Made by a program: the position numbers and the translations under genes
In this document: positions 16,601-25,301 of the stretch, piece by piece
How positions within the stretch are numbered: position 1 is the stretch's first letter
Layout of the letters: each line of letters starts with the position of its first letter
Assembly: GCA_038249195.1 (NCBI GenBank)
Contig: JBBRWM010000009.1
Location: forward strand, 32,345 to 96,344
Direction of reading: 5' to 3'
DNA: 64,000 nucleotides
From: JAOUEA01 sp038249195
GTDB taxonomy: Bacteria; Actinomycetota; UBA4738; HRBIN12
The notes under the pieces: model-generated
What the model saw: only the letters and a program-made list of their open reading frames with translations
What the model was told of the DNA's origin: nothing
Database searches by the model: none

Positions 16601-17490
16601 GCCTGCACGACCTCCCGGAACAGCTCGGCGAGCGAGGGGCGAACCCGGCTGAAATGCGTGACGTCTCCAGAGCCGCGCGCGAGATCCAGCACGCGCTGCT
16701 CGTCCAGCGAGGCGTCGAGCTCCAAGATCACCCCGCCGGGCACGAGGGCGTCGAGGCGGGCGCCCGGCAGCGACGCGAACCACTCCTCGTCCGCGCCCGC
16801 CACCTCCACACGGACGAGGCGACGGGCCCGGGCGGCCCGGAGTTCGTCGATCGTGCCCGAGGCAACGATGCGGCCGTGATCGATCAGCACCACCGCGTCG
16901 CAGATGCGTTCGACCAGGTCCAGCTGATGGCTGGAGAACACCACCGGCACCCCGTGGTTATCGCTCTGCCGGCGCAGGACACCCGCGAGTGCGTCCACGC
17001 CCACGGGGTCCAGGCCGCTGAACGGCTCGTCGAGGACCAGAACGTCGGGCTCATGCACGAGCGCCGCCGCGAGCTGCACGCGTTGCTGGTTGCCCAAGGA
17101 GAGCGCCTCAACACGGTCGCCCGTGCGCGACTCGACGCCGAGGGTCTGCGCGATCTCATCGGCGCGCCCTGCGGCCTCGGTCCGGGCCACCCCGTGCAGC
17201 CGCGCGAGATAGATCAGCTGGTCGCGCACCTTCATCCGCGGATACAGGCCGCGTTCCTCGGGCATGTAGCCGAATCGGCGACGTGCGGCGGCGTCCACGG
17301 GGGCGCCGTTCCAGCGAACCTCGCCGGCATCGGGCGCCAGCACCCCGAGGGCGATGCGCATGGCGGTGGTCTTGCCCGCGCCGTTGGGTCCAACGAATCC
17401 CACGATGCTGCCGGCCGGAACCACGAAAGAGACCCCGTCGAGGGCGACGACGTCGCCGAAGCGGCGGGACAGGTCGATCAGCTCGAGCAT
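16597..17490 (-). CDS. ABC transporter ATPase, NatA-like
   Basis: A 297-residue ATP-binding subunit paired with the downstream permease. Walker A is GPNGAGKTT (about residue 34), the signature is LSLGNQQR (unusual in lacking the GGQ) and Walker B is VLVLDEPFSGLDP, followed by the H-loop SSHQ. A C-terminal extension of about 80 residues follows (DUF4162-like). The substrate is unknown; NatAB exports sodium, but the family is broad. Confidence 0.9.
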   Translation of the reverse strand: MLELIDLSRRFGDVVALDGVSFVVPAGSIVGFVGPNGAGKTTAMRIALGVLAPDAGEVRWNGAPVDAAARRRFGYMPEERGLYPRMKVRDQLIYLARLHGVARTEAAGRADEIAQTLGVESRTGDRVEALSLGNQQRVQLAAALVHEPDVLVLDEPFSGLDPVGVDALAGVLRRQSDNHGVPVVFSSHQLDLVERICDAVVLIDHGRIVASGTIDELRAARARRLVRVEVAGADEEWFASLPGARLDALVPGGVILELDASLDEQRVLDLARGSGDVTHFSRVRPSLAELFREVVQA

Positions 17491-17584
17491 GCGGTCTTCC
17501 GGGAAGGCATCGTGCCCAGGATACGGGGGCGTCCGCGGAGCCTCGCCGCCGCGAGGGGACGGCGAGGGCCCCCTCAGGCCGGGA

Positions 17585-18193
17585 TCAGGGGTCGCTGCGC
17601 GGCGGGGCGGATACGCCCACGGCGTGGCCCACGAACGCGTCGCCCTCGACCGCGTCGATCAGGAAGTCCGCCAGATCGAAGCGCGAGATCTTCGAGGCGG
17701 ATGCCGGCCCGTCGAGCACGGCCTCGTAGGATCCGGTGCCCGGTTCGTCCTCGATGTTCGTCGGGCACGCCCCGACCCACGCGAGCGTGCTCGCCTGCAG
17801 GGCCGCGAGGTTGCGCTTGTGCTCCTCGGCGATGTTCTGGAACGGAGGCCGCGCCGTGGCCGAGAACACGGCTCGAGACAGCGTGGCGGAGAGCCTGCGC
17901 ACGCCGTGGGCCCTGGCGCCCGCGATCACGTTGGCGGTGGTGCTCGACAGGTCGGTGGTGGGCTCGAGCGTTCCGGCACCGAGCGCGGAGATCGCGGCAT
18001 CGGCTCCGTCGCAGGCCGCGCTCACGGCCACCGGGTCGAACGCGTCGCCGGTCACCACCCGCAGGCCAGCGTGTTCGAGGTCCAGCTTGCGCGGCGACCG
18101 AGCGAAGGCCGTGACGTGATGGCCACGATCGAGCGCGTGCGCGACCACGGCGATGCCCGTGCGTCCCGTCGAACCGAAGACCACGACCTCCAC
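17585..18193 (-). CDS. NAD(P)H-binding Rossmann protein
   Basis: A 202-residue atypical SDR of the NmrA/biliverdin-reductase-B/flavin-reductase type. VFGSTGRTGIAVVAHAL at residues 5-21 is the dinucleotide site and the protein lacks the C-terminal half of longer SDRs. These proteins often act as NADPH-dependent reductases or redox sensors; no specific role can be assigned. The start is GTG at 18193, 11 bases downstream of lon, suggesting read-through from lon. Confidence 0.75.
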   Translation of the reverse strand: MEVVVFGSTGRTGIAVVAHALDRGHHVTAFARSPRKLDLEHAGLRVVTGDAFDPVAVSAACDGADAAISALGAGTLEPTTDLSSTTANVIAGARAHGVRRLSATLSRAVFSATARPPFQNIAEEHKRNLAALQASTLAWVGACPTNIEDEPGTGSYEAVLDGPASASKISRFDLADFLIDAVEGDAFVGHAVGVSAPPRSDP

Positions 18194-18204
18194 GGGGACG
18201 GCCC

Positions 18205-20586
18205 TCAGACGGCCACGTCAACGGCCGCGTCAGCGTCGGCGTCGGCGTCCGCGTCGGAGGAGCGCAGGGCTACCGCCAGCACGTCGCGCACATCCTCGGC
18301 GACGTGGAAGGTCATCTGCTCGCGAACCGCATCCGGCACGTCGTCGAGGTCCCCCTCGTTGCGCTTGGGCAGGATCACCTCGGTGAGTCCGGCGCGGTGC
18401 GCCGCGAGCACCTTCTGCTTGAGCCCGCCGATCGGCAACACCCGACCCTGCAGCGTGACCTCGCCCGTCATCCCCACCACCGGGCGCACGGGGACGTCGG
18501 TCAGCAACGAGACCAGCGCGGTCGCCATGGTCACGCCGGCGCTGGGGCCGTCCTTGGGAACGGCGCCCGCGGGGACGTGGACGTGGAACCGGCCACGGAG
18601 CTTGTCGGGCTCGATCCTGAGCGCCTCGTGATGCGAGCGGATGTAGCTGAGCGCGATCTGCGCGGATTCCTTCATCACGTCGCCCAGCTGACCGGTGAGG
18701 GTGAGCCCGTCGCTCTCGGCGTCCTCACGCGTCGCCTCGATGAAGAGCACGTCGCCCCCGATGCCGGTGACGGCGAGTCCCGTGGCCACACCCGGGACGG
18801 CCGTGCGCTCGGCCGCCTCGAAGAAGAACCGCTGGCGACCGAGGTAGGTACGCACGTCCTCCGCGTCGATGCGCACGGGGGTCGCGACGTCTTCGGACGC
18901 GATCCGTGTGGCGACCTTGCGCAGCGCCTTGCCGATCTCGCGCTCGAGGTTCCGCACGCCCGCCTCGCGGGTGTAGTCGGAAACGACCGCGCGCAGGGCA
19001 TCGTCCGACAACGTCACCTCGTCCTCACGCAGACCGTTGCGCTCGAGCTGGCGCGCCACCAGGTGGTGCTTGGCGATGGCGAGCTTCTCGTCCTCGGTGT
19101 AGCCGTCGATCCGGATGACCTCCATGCGGTCGAACAGCGGCCCCGGGATGGTCTCGGCCACGTTCGCCGTCGTCACGAACAGGACCTCGGACAGATCCAG
19201 GTCGACGTCGAGGTAGTGGTCGCGGAAGGTGTGGTTCTGGGCCGGGTCCAGTACCTCCAGTAGCGCGCTGGAGGGGTCGCCGCGCCAGTCCGCGCCGACC
19301 TTGTCGACCTCGTCCAGCATCATCACCGGGTTCTTGGTGCCGGCGTCCTTCAACGCACGGACGATCCGTCCCGGCAAGGCGCCCACGTACGTACGACGGT
19401 GGCCGCGGATCTCGGCCTCGTCGTGGATGCCTCCCAGCGAGACGCGCACGAACCTGCGGCCGAGCGCACGGGCCACCGATTCGCCCAGCGAGGTCTTGCC
19501 CACGCCGGGGGGACCCACGAGCGTCAAGATCGCACCCGATCCGCGGCCTCCGGCCTCGCCCAGGCCGCGCTCCGCTCGGAGCTTGCGCACGGCGAGGTAC
19601 TCGAGGATCCGATCCTTCACGTCGTCGAGGCCCTCATGGTCCTCGTCGAGCACCCCGCGCGCCTGTGCGATGTCGAGATTGTCTTCGGATCGCGTGGACC
19701 ACGGAAGCTCCGTCATCCAGTCCAGGTAGGTCCGGATCCAGCCGTATTCGGGCGACTGCTCGGACGTGCGTTCGAGGCGGCCCAGCTCGCGCGCGGCCTC
19801 CTCCTGGACGTCCTCGGGCATGCCCGCCTCGGCGATCTTGCGCCGGTACTCGGCGACCACGTCCTCTTCGCCGTCCTCGCCGAGCTCCTTGCGGATGGCG
19901 CTCATCTGCTCGCGCAGGAGGAACTCCCGCTGGCGCTTCTCCATGCCGTCGCTCACCTCGGTGCGGATCTTGTCCTTCAGCTCGAGGTCGGCAAGGACAT
20001 CCTTGGCCCAGGCCAGCACGAGCTCCAGGCGGGCCTCGACGTCGACGGTCTCGAGCACCTGGACCTTCTGCTCCAGGCTGAGGTCGGGCGAATAGCCGGA
20101 TGTGTCCGCCATCTGCCCGGGGTCGGCGATGCCGCGGAGGAACTCGGCCACCTGCGGGACGCCGCGGGCCTCCACCACGTTCTCGATCACGGCGCGGTAT
20201 TCCCGCGCGAGCTGCCTCGCGCGCTCGGAGGGCTCGACCTCGGCCACTGGATCGGCCTGGATCCAGATCGCCTCGCCGGTGCCAGCCACGCCGGCGCCCA
20301 GCACCGCGCGCGACAGGCCGCGGATCACGAGCGCCTCGGTGCCTCCCCGCAGGGCGCCCACGTCCTCGATCTTGCCGATGGTTCCCACGCGCGCGTATCG
20401 GTCGTCGACGCGCGGGACGAGGAGCAGCAGGCGCTCTTCGTCGTCGGAGGCGGCGTCGATGGCGGCGCGGGCCTCATCGGATTCGATGGTGAGCGTCACC
20501 ACCATGCCGGGCAGCACCACGCCGGTGGTGAGCGGCAAGAGCGGCAGGGTGTGGGTTTGCGTCTCTGGGGTGTCGATATCGGGCAT
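18205..20586 (-). CDS. lon: ATP-dependent protease Lon
   Basis: AAA+ serine protease that degrades misfolded and regulatory proteins; 793 residues. The order is the LON N-terminal substrate domain (about 1-200), AAA+ module with Walker A GPPGVGKTSLGES (about 360) and Walker B MMLDEVDK, then the protease domain with the catalytic Ser in KDGPSAGVTMA and Lys in GGLKQKVLAAHRAG. The ATG at 20586 has GGAG about 8 bases upstream and gives the family start; an in-frame GTG at 20622 is less likely. The C-terminus is a run of five Asp-Ala pairs plus AVDVAV, produced by a tandem hexamer and outside the conserved domain. Confidence 0.95.
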   Translation of the reverse strand: MPDIDTPETQTHTLPLLPLTTGVVLPGMVVTLTIESDEARAAIDAASDDEERLLLLVPRVDDRYARVGTIGKIEDVGALRGGTEALVIRGLSRAVLGAGVAGTGEAIWIQADPVAEVEPSERARQLAREYRAVIENVVEARGVPQVAEFLRGIADPGQMADTSGYSPDLSLEQKVQVLETVDVEARLELVLAWAKDVLADLELKDKIRTEVSDGMEKRQREFLLREQMSAIRKELGEDGEEDVVAEYRRKIAEAGMPEDVQEEAARELGRLERTSEQSPEYGWIRTYLDWMTELPWSTRSEDNLDIAQARGVLDEDHEGLDDVKDRILEYLAVRKLRAERGLGEAGGRGSGAILTLVGPPGVGKTSLGESVARALGRRFVRVSLGGIHDEAEIRGHRRTYVGALPGRIVRALKDAGTKNPVMMLDEVDKVGADWRGDPSSALLEVLDPAQNHTFRDHYLDVDLDLSEVLFVTTANVAETIPGPLFDRMEVIRIDGYTEDEKLAIAKHHLVARQLERNGLREDEVTLSDDALRAVVSDYTREAGVRNLEREIGKALRKVATRIASEDVATPVRIDAEDVRTYLGRQRFFFEAAERTAVPGVATGLAVTGIGGDVLFIEATREDAESDGLTLTGQLGDVMKESAQIALSYIRSHHEALRIEPDKLRGRFHVHVPAGAVPKDGPSAGVTMATALVSLLTDVPVRPVVGMTGEVTLQGRVLPIGGLKQKVLAAHRAGLTEVILPKRNEGDLDDVPDAVREQMTFHVAEDVRDVLAVALRSSDADADADADAAVDVAV
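18227..18256 (-). repeat. Five tandem hexamers in the 3' end of lon
   Basis: Five copies of GCGTCN (plus-strand reading gcgtca, gcgtcg, gcgtcg, gcgtcc, gcgtcg) encode the Asp-Ala repeat of the Lon tail on the - strand. Copy number could change by slippage without breaking the frame. Confidence 0.85.
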
Positions 20587-20654
20587 CGAGGGTCTCCATT
20601 CGTTCGGGTCGTGCACCTGCAAGAACGGTCGCCGGGAGGCTCCTATTCCCAGTT

Positions 20655-20668
20655 GTAATCGCGATTAC
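20655..20668. promoter_or_regulatory. 14-bp perfect palindrome between lon and drrA
   Basis: GTAATCGCGATTAC is a perfect dyad in the 148-bp gap between divergent lon and the ABC exporter. It is AT-rich against a GC-rich background and lies about 30 bases upstream of the likely -35 region for the exporter and about 70 bases upstream of the lon start. It has the look of an operator for a dimeric regulator. It does not match the HspR (HAIR) box. No regulator gene is adjacent. Confidence 0.5.
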
Positions 20669-20697
20669 CTCCAGCGACAACGGCGGGATCCCGCGGC

Positions 20698-20725
20698 TGT
20701 CGATGTCGCCGAACGCCGGTAGATT
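20698..20725 (+). promoter_or_regulatory. Probable promoter of the drrA-like exporter
   Basis: TGTCGA (20698-20703) and TAGATT (20720-20725) are separated by 16 bases and resemble actinobacterial -35 and -10 elements. Transcription would start about 3 bases before the ATG at 20735, giving an almost leaderless mRNA, in keeping with the lack of a good ribosome-binding site. Confidence 0.45.
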
Positions 20726-20734
20726 GAACGATCT

Positions 20735-21742
20735 ATGGCCGAGCCCATCGTGATCACCGAAGGCATCGTCCGCAACTTCGGCGACGTCGAGGCCCTCAAG
20801 GGCATCGACCTCGAGGTCGAGCAGGGCAGCGTCTTCGGCCTGCTCGGTCCCAACGGGGCCGGCAAGACGACGATGATCCGCATCCTCGCCACGCTCCTGC
20901 TCCCGAGCGGCGGGCGCGCCACGGTCAACGGGCTCGACGTCGTGCGCGACGCGGAGGAGCTCCGGTTCCGCATCGGGCTCGCCGGGCAGAGCGCCGCGAT
21001 CGACGAGAACCTCACCGGCCTCGAGAACCTCGAGATGGTGGGGCGCCTCTACCACTTGGCGCGCGAGGAGGCCCGCCGGCGCAGCGTCGATGTCCTCGAG
21101 CGCTTCGACCTCGCAGACGCCATGGACCGGCCCGCCAACACCTACTCCGGCGGCATGCGGCGGCGGCTGGACCTCGCCGCCAGCCTGGTGGGCCGTCCCG
21201 ACGTGCTCTTCCTCGACGAACCGACCACGGGGCTGGACCCGCGCAGCCGCGTCGACGTGTGGGAGTTCATCCGGGAGCTGCAGCAGGAGGGCACCACGCT
21301 CCTGCTCACCACGCAGTACCTCGAGGAGGCCGATCAGCTCGCTGACCGGATCGCCGTCATCGACCACGGTTCGCTCATCGCCGAGGGCACGTCCGACGAG
21401 CTGAAGGACCAGATCGGCGGCGAGGTGTTGGAGCTGCACGTGGAGCGGCAGGGCGACCTCGGGCGCGTCACGGAATCGCTCGCTGGCATCGGCACCGGCG
21501 AGCCCAATGTCGACGAAGACGCGCGCTCGTTGCGGATCCCCGTGGGCACCCAGGGCCCCGCCGCCCTGCTGGACAGCGTCCGTCGGCTGGGCGAGACCGA
21601 CATCCAACTCGCCGACATCGCCCTGCACCGGCCCACGCTCGACGACGTGTTCCTCTCGCTCACCGGGAAGAGCGCGGAGGACGGCCAGGACCCGCAGAGC
21701 GGCGACGGTAAGGCGAAGCGGCGAGGGAGGAGGAACCGTTGA
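20735..21742 (+). CDS. ABC exporter ATPase, DrrA family
   Basis: A 335-residue ATPase of the daunorubicin-resistance (DrrA) family, which powers export of drugs or lipids. Walker A is GPNGAGKTTMIR (about residue 38), the signature NTYSGGMRRRLDLA, Walker B VLFLDEPTTGLDP and the switch TQYLEEADQ (the usual His is Gln, as is typical in DrrA proteins). A DUF4162-like C-terminal domain ends in LHRPTLDDVFLSLTG, a DrrA hallmark. A basic tail (KAKRRGRRNR) follows. It is coupled to the permease gene by a TTGA overlap. Confidence 0.92.
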   Translation: MAEPIVITEGIVRNFGDVEALKGIDLEVEQGSVFGLLGPNGAGKTTMIRILATLLLPSGGRATVNGLDVVRDAEELRFRIGLAGQSAAIDENLTGLENLEMVGRLYHLAREEARRRSVDVLERFDLADAMDRPANTYSGGMRRRLDLAASLVGRPDVLFLDEPTTGLDPRSRVDVWEFIRELQQEGTTLLLTTQYLEEADQLADRIAVIDHGSLIAEGTSDELKDQIGGEVLELHVERQGDLGRVTESLAGIGTGEPNVDEDARSLRIPVGTQGPAALLDSVRRLGETDIQLADIALHRPTLDDVFLSLTGKSAEDGQDPQSGDGKAKRRGRRNR

Positions 21743-22602
21743 GCACGGTCACCGTGGGATCGAAGCAACGGCGGGCACCGAGCGGCGTGATCGCGCGATC
21801 GTCGCTGGCCCTCAGCGACGGCATGGTGGTGGCGCGGCGCAACCTGCTGACCATCACGCGGGTCCCCACCGTGTTCATCTTCGAGCTGGTGCAGCCCATC
21901 ATGTTCGTGTTGCTGTTCCGCTTCATCTACGCGAACAACATCGCGAACCTCGCACCCGGCCTCGACTACGTGCAGTTCCTGATGCCCGGCATCTTCATCC
22001 AGAACGCCATCTTCGGCTCCACCACCACCGCCGTGGGCCTGGCCGAGGACATGAAGACGGGCATCGTCGACCGCTTCCGGTCGTTGCCGATGGGGCGCTC
22101 TTCCGTCCTGCTGGGCCGCGCCGCCTCCGACCTGGCGAAGAACTTCCTCCTCGTCCTGATCGTGGTGGGCGTCGGCTACCTCGTGGGCTTCCGCTTCCAC
22201 AAGGGCCTGCTCGACGCCCTGGGCGTGGTGCTGCTCACCTTGGCGGTGGGGTTCACGTTCTCCTGGATGATGGCGTGCATCGGGCTGTCTCTGAAGAAGG
22301 TCGAGGCGGTGCAGGCGGCATCGTTCACCCTGATCTTCCCGGTCGTGTTCGTGAGCTCGGCGTTCGTGCCCGTGCCGGGGATGGCGCCCTTCCTGCAGGT
22401 CGTGGCGCGCAACAACCCCGTCACGATCTGGTGCAACCTCGCGCGCTACCTGTCCGTGGGCAACGTCGGCATCATCGATTTCAACACGAAGCTGCCGGTC
22501 GACACGTTCGAGGGCCTGCTCGTGAAGTCCGTCGTGTGGATCCTCGTCTTGCTCGCGATCTTCGTGCCGGTCGCGATCCGCCTGTACCGCAAGCTGGACT
22601 GA
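21739..22602 (+). CDS. ABC-2 exporter permease, DrrB family
   Basis: A 287-residue permease with six membrane helices. The conserved DrrB phrases are LQPIMFVLLFRFI-like (VQPIMFVLLFRFIYA), MPGIFIQNAIFG, DRFRSLPMGRSSVLLGR and FVSSAFVPVPGMAPFLQ. The start is TTG at 21739, overlapping the ATPase stop (TTGA) and preceded by GGAGGAGGAA. It works with the preceding ATPase to export an unknown hydrophobic compound. A short GC-rich hairpin follows the stop. Confidence 0.92.
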   Translation: MSTVTVGSKQRRAPSGVIARSSLALSDGMVVARRNLLTITRVPTVFIFELVQPIMFVLLFRFIYANNIANLAPGLDYVQFLMPGIFIQNAIFGSTTTAVGLAEDMKTGIVDRFRSLPMGRSSVLLGRAASDLAKNFLLVLIVVGVGYLVGFRFHKGLLDALGVVLLTLAVGFTFSWMMACIGLSLKKVEAVQAASFTLIFPVVFVSSAFVPVPGMAPFLQVVARNNPVTIWCNLARYLSVGNVGIIDFNTKLPVDTFEGLLVKSVVWILVLLAIFVPVAIRLYRKLD

Positions 22603-22612
22603 GCTCCCGCTT

Positions 22613-22632
22613 CGCCGGGCCTTCAGCCGGCG
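22613..22632 (+). terminator. Possible terminator hairpin after the exporter
   Basis: CGCCGG (22613-22618) pairs with CCGGCG (22627-22632) across an 8-base loop, 10 bases after the permease stop. The stem is only six base pairs and there is no T-run. Confidence 0.3.
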
Positions 22633-22636
22633 CGAG

Positions 22637-24124
22637 GTGGGGCCGAAGCCACCTGAGATGGCGCACTCGCTCCTGCCTGCCCTGCGCACCCCTCACCCCG
22701 TTCGCGCGGCCGTGGCGCGGCCGAACACCCGGCCGAGCCTGGACGACGTCTGGGCCTCGCTCGCGGTCCTCGTGCCGGTCATCGTCTCGCTCGCCACGAC
22801 GCTGGTGGCGACCGACCTCGCGTACCACATCCGGGCGGGCGAACAGGTGCTGGGCGGGTCCGTCCCGCGCACGGAGACCTGGACGTTCACCATCCGGGGC
22901 GTGGCCTGGGTGGACCAGCAATGGGGGGCGCAGGCGTTGCTCGCCCTGGCCCACCGCGGCGGAGGCTTCGCGACGATCGCGGTGCTCCGGGCCTCCCTGA
23001 TCGGGGCCACCTTCTGCCTGGTGTATCTCGCGTGCCGAGCCAAGGGCGCCGAGCCTCGGTCGGCGTCGCTGCTGTCGCTCGGGGGGTTCCTGGTGTGCCT
23101 GCAGACGCTCTCCATGCGACCCCAGCTGTTCGGGGTCGCCTCGTTCGCGGCCTCGTTGTGGGTCCTCGCCGGACGCCGCGACCGCCCCGCTCGCCTCTGG
23201 GCATTACCGTTCATCGCCCTCGCGTGGGCGAACCTGCACGGCAGCTTCGTCCTCGCGCCTTTGCTGGTGCTCCTCGCCCTGGGCGAAGATCTGATCGACC
23301 GGGACCCCGGGTGGCGACGGCTCGCGGCGGTGGGCGCGATCACCGCCCTCGCGACGCTCGTGAACCCGTTCGGGTTCGGCGCCTGGATGTATGCGTGGCG
23401 CCTCGGCACGAACCCCCTGATCCGCGCGACCGTGACCGAGTGGGCGCCGACGTCGCTCGCCACGTTCTCCGAGGTCGCGTTCTTCGCGACGGCGGCCGGC
23501 ATCGCGGCGTGGCTCGTGCGACGCCGCGGTGCCATCCCCTGGGGCGCGCTCCTGTGGCTGGTCACGTTCTTCCTGCTGGCCCTCCCGGCCCGCCGCGGCG
23601 TGGTCTGGTGGGCGCTCGTGACCCCGGTCGCGGTGGCGAGCATCGTGGATCGTGGGAAGGAGCGCGCCCCGCGTGAGGGCTCGCGCCGGGCGAACGCCGC
23701 GGTCATCGGAGCGATCGTCGCCGTCGCGCTCCTCCTGCTCCCCTGGTGGCGCTCGCCCTCGGTGCCCACGCTCATGGACGAGGCCCCCGCCGGGCTGTCC
23801 GAGGCCACGGCCACGCTCCCTGCGGGCTCCCGCCTCCTCGTCTCGGAGCCCTGGGGATCGTGGTTCGCCTTCGCTTCGCCATCCACGCCCCTGTTCGTGG
23901 ACCCGCGGCTCGAGCTGTATCCGCGGGGGGTCTGGGACGACTACGTCACCGTGGCGACGGGGAGCGAGGGCTGGGCCGAGATCCTCGATCGCTATCGCGT
24001 CGACGCCGTCGTCTTGGATCGGCGGACCTGGGGTTCGCTGCTTGCCCAGATGCGGGCCGACCCCCGGTGGCGCGAGACCTTCGCGGACGCCGACGGCGAG
24101 CTGCTCGTGCGAGCGCAGCCCTAG
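22637..24124 (+). CDS. Polytopic membrane protein, GT-C-like
   Basis: A 495-residue integral membrane protein with about nine to eleven helices and a soluble C-terminal part (about 390-495). The first loop holds DLAYHIRAGEQVLGG and VDQQWGAQ, a pattern like the acidic first loop of GT-C glycosyltransferase-like or DUF2723-like proteins, and the tail has LLVSEPWGSWFAF and VDPRLELYP. No family can be named with certainty. The start may be the GTG at 22637 or the ATG at 22658; neither has a strong ribosome-binding site. Confidence 0.6.
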   Translation: MGPKPPEMAHSLLPALRTPHPVRAAVARPNTRPSLDDVWASLAVLVPVIVSLATTLVATDLAYHIRAGEQVLGGSVPRTETWTFTIRGVAWVDQQWGAQALLALAHRGGGFATIAVLRASLIGATFCLVYLACRAKGAEPRSASLLSLGGFLVCLQTLSMRPQLFGVASFAASLWVLAGRRDRPARLWALPFIALAWANLHGSFVLAPLLVLLALGEDLIDRDPGWRRLAAVGAITALATLVNPFGFGAWMYAWRLGTNPLIRATVTEWAPTSLATFSEVAFFATAAGIAAWLVRRRGAIPWGALLWLVTFFLLALPARRGVVWWALVTPVAVASIVDRGKERAPREGSRRANAAVIGAIVAVALLLLPWWRSPSVPTLMDEAPAGLSEATATLPAGSRLLVSEPWGSWFAFASPSTPLFVDPRLELYPRGVWDDYVTVATGSEGWAEILDRYRVDAVVLDRRTWGSLLAQMRADPRWRETFADADGELLVRAQP

Positions 24125-24187
24125 AGGCCCCGCGGACTCCGGCGGCCGAGGCGCAGCGTCGGCGGCACCGTCTGGCAGGATGGACGG

Positions 24188-25294
24188 ATGCTCGTCGTGT
24201 TCCGCGTGCTGGCCGTGATCGCGGGGGTGACGATGCTCGTGGCCACGCTCGGCTCCGCCATCAAGACCGTGATCTTGCCGCGCGCCGTCGTCTCCACCAT
24301 CACGCGCGTGGTCTTCCTGTCGCTGCGGGGGCTGTTCCTCCTACTGGCGCGGCCGTCCATGTCGTTCGAGCGCCGGGACCGGATCCTCGCGATGTACGCG
24401 CCGTTGGGGCTCATCGCTACCCTCGCCGCCTGGCTGAGCCTCACGCTGGTGGCCTACATGCTGATCTTCTGGGGCCTCGACCTCGTGAGCTGGCGGGAGG
24501 CCTTCGAGATCTCCGGATCGTCGCTGTTCACCCTTGGGAGCGCTCGCCCCGAGCACCTCGGGAGCGTCGCGCTCGTCTTCACCGAGGCCGCGATCGGGCT
24601 GTTCCTGCTTGCGCTCATGATCACGTACCTCCCCAGCATCTACTCGTCGTTTTCGCGCCGCGAGCTCGGCGTGACCGCGCTCGCGGTGCGCGCCGGCGAG
24701 CCGGCATGGGGCGTCACGATGATCGAGCGCTTCTGGCGACTGGAGCGCATCGGGATGCTCCACGACGTCTGGGTTGAGTGGGAGCGCTGGTTCGTCGACG
24801 TGGAGGAGAGCCATTCGTCCCTGCCGGTGTTGTGCTTCTTCCGCTCTCCCCAGCCCGATCACTCCTGGGTGACCGCGGCGGGGGCCATCCTCGATGCGGC
24901 GGCGCTCTCCGTCTCGCTCGTGGACATCGACCACGACGTCCAGGCCGACATCTGCCTGCGCGCGGGCTACCTTTCGCTGCGCCGTATCACGGACTTCTTC
25001 GGCGTGGCCTACGACCCGGACCCTCGCGCCGACGACCCCATCTCGATCCGCCGCGAGGAGTTCGATGCCGCCGTGCATCAGCTCGCCGAAGCGGGCGTTC
25101 CGTTGAAGGCGGACCTCGAAGCGGCGTGGGTCGCCTTCGCGGGCTGGCGCGTGACCTACGACACCGTGCTCCTCGCGCTCAGCAACATCACGAGCGCCCC
25201 GCCGGCCCCATGGTCATCGGATCGATCCGGCGAACGCACGGTGCACGCCCGCGTCTTCGGAGACCTCCGTGGCTCCAGACGCTCGGCCGGTTGA
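24188..25294 (+). CDS. Membrane protein with potassium-channel-like pore
   Basis: A 368-residue protein. The N-terminal 160 residues have about four hydrophobic segments, and the stretch SGSSLFTLGSARPEH followed by a hydrophobic helix (VALVFTEAAIGLFLLALMIT) looks like the pore helix, filter and inner helix of a two-TM ion channel. The filter position reads TLGSA rather than TVGYG. The C-terminal 200 residues are soluble and mainly helical, with no recognised RCK domain. It is convergent with the MFS gene. Assignment to the ion-channel family is inference from the pore pattern. Confidence 0.55.
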   Translation: MLVVFRVLAVIAGVTMLVATLGSAIKTVILPRAVVSTITRVVFLSLRGLFLLLARPSMSFERRDRILAMYAPLGLIATLAAWLSLTLVAYMLIFWGLDLVSWREAFEISGSSLFTLGSARPEHLGSVALVFTEAAIGLFLLALMITYLPSIYSSFSRRELGVTALAVRAGEPAWGVTMIERFWRLERIGMLHDVWVEWERWFVDVEESHSSLPVLCFFRSPQPDHSWVTAAGAILDAAALSVSLVDIDHDVQADICLRAGYLSLRRITDFFGVAYDPDPRADDPISIRREEFDAAVHQLAEAGVPLKADLEAAWVAFAGWRVTYDTVLLALSNITSAPPAPWSSDRSGERTVHARVFGDLRGSRRSAG

Positions 25295-25301
25295 GCCGCG
25301 A

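Noticed and set aside
18205..20734. HspR/HAIR-type operator upstream of lon
   Set aside because: CTTGAGT-N7-ACTCAAG is absent; the dyad present (GTAATCGCGATTAC) is a different motif.
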